26,860 bases of DNA, from contig JASHRY010000113.1 in the NCBI GenBank assembly GCA_030037105.1, positions 1 through 26,860 of the forward strand, in the 5' to 3' direction. Numbering within the stretch: the first letter of the stretch is position 1; each line of letters starts with the position of its first letter. This DNA comes from Xanthobacteraceae bacterium (GTDB taxonomy: Bacteria > Pseudomonadota > Alphaproteobacteria > Rhizobiales > Xanthobacteraceae). A program made the translations under genes and the position numbers. Of this stretch, positions 26,833-26,860 are shown piece after piece. Below the pieces are notes generated by a model. It made no database searches, was not told where the DNA came from, and saw only the letters and a list, made by a program, of their open reading frames with translations.

Positions 26833-26860
26833 CTAAATCTGCAGCGCGGCGCGCAGCTCG
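26833..26860 (-). CDS. Possible C-terminal end of a further gene (partial, right edge)
   Basis: On the minus strand the last 28 bases read as an open frame ending ELRAALQI then TAG at 26835-26833. This is typical of a C-terminal helix, and a convergent gene fits the palindrome that precedes it. The stretch is far too short to identify a protein or even to be sure that it is coding. Confidence 0.25.

Overview
The window is a high-GC, gene-dense chromosomal segment of an alphaproteobacterium, most likely of the order Hyphomicrobiales (Rhizobiales). Three things point there: the order ubiG / lysC–ptsP–prfA, a dnaG–rpoD pair encoding an alphaproteobacterial-type primase, and short palindromic intergenic repeats of the kind common in Bradyrhizobium-like and Beijerinckia-like genomes. 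This placement is inferred from sequence memory, not from a search. I see no tRNA, rRNA, CRISPR array, insertion sequence, prophage or plasmid function. This is mostly core genome with a few accessory modules.

Layout. (1) 1-4250, minus strand: a tight three-gene envelope module (FAD oxidoreductase, GtrA-type membrane protein, large polytopic membrane protein) followed by the start of a COG5426-like membrane protein that leaves the window. (2) 4251-4656: a gene-free stretch with three kinds of short inverted repeat. (3) 4657-8889, minus: dnaG then rpoD. (4) 8992-10933, plus: panB and pyrD. (5) A small DUF6460-like membrane protein (minus) is divergent from a sodium:solute-symporter-like protein (plus). 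(6) 13122-18090, minus: lysC, ptsP (PTSNtr enzyme I) and prfA. (7) ubiG (plus) converges on grxC and a decayed comF (minus). (8) 20089-22185, plus: a BioC/NDUFAF5-like methyltransferase and rlmN. (9) 22349-23413, minus: a YqaA-family membrane protein and dsbB. (10) 23679-26742, plus: msrB, a CcdA-thioredoxin DipZ protein and msrA. The window ends in a palindromic repeat and perhaps the last codons of a further minus-strand gene.

How the genes work together. The right end is an envelope thiol-redox island. DsbB reoxidises the disulfide-forming pathway. Divergently, an exported MsrB and an exported MsrA flank a DipZ protein that can carry electrons across the membrane to reduce them. That amounts to a self-contained periplasmic methionine-sulfoxide repair operon, preceded by a possible EcfG-type general-stress promoter. 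The left end looks like an envelope glycan or lipid modification module of unknown product.

Most notable oddities: comF carries two frameshifts and an apparent internal deletion. DnaG has lost all four zinc-ligand residues of its N-terminal domain. Several genes that usually accompany these core clusters are missing from their usual places. Two gene pairs are joined by a same-frame TGA-NNN-GTG junction.
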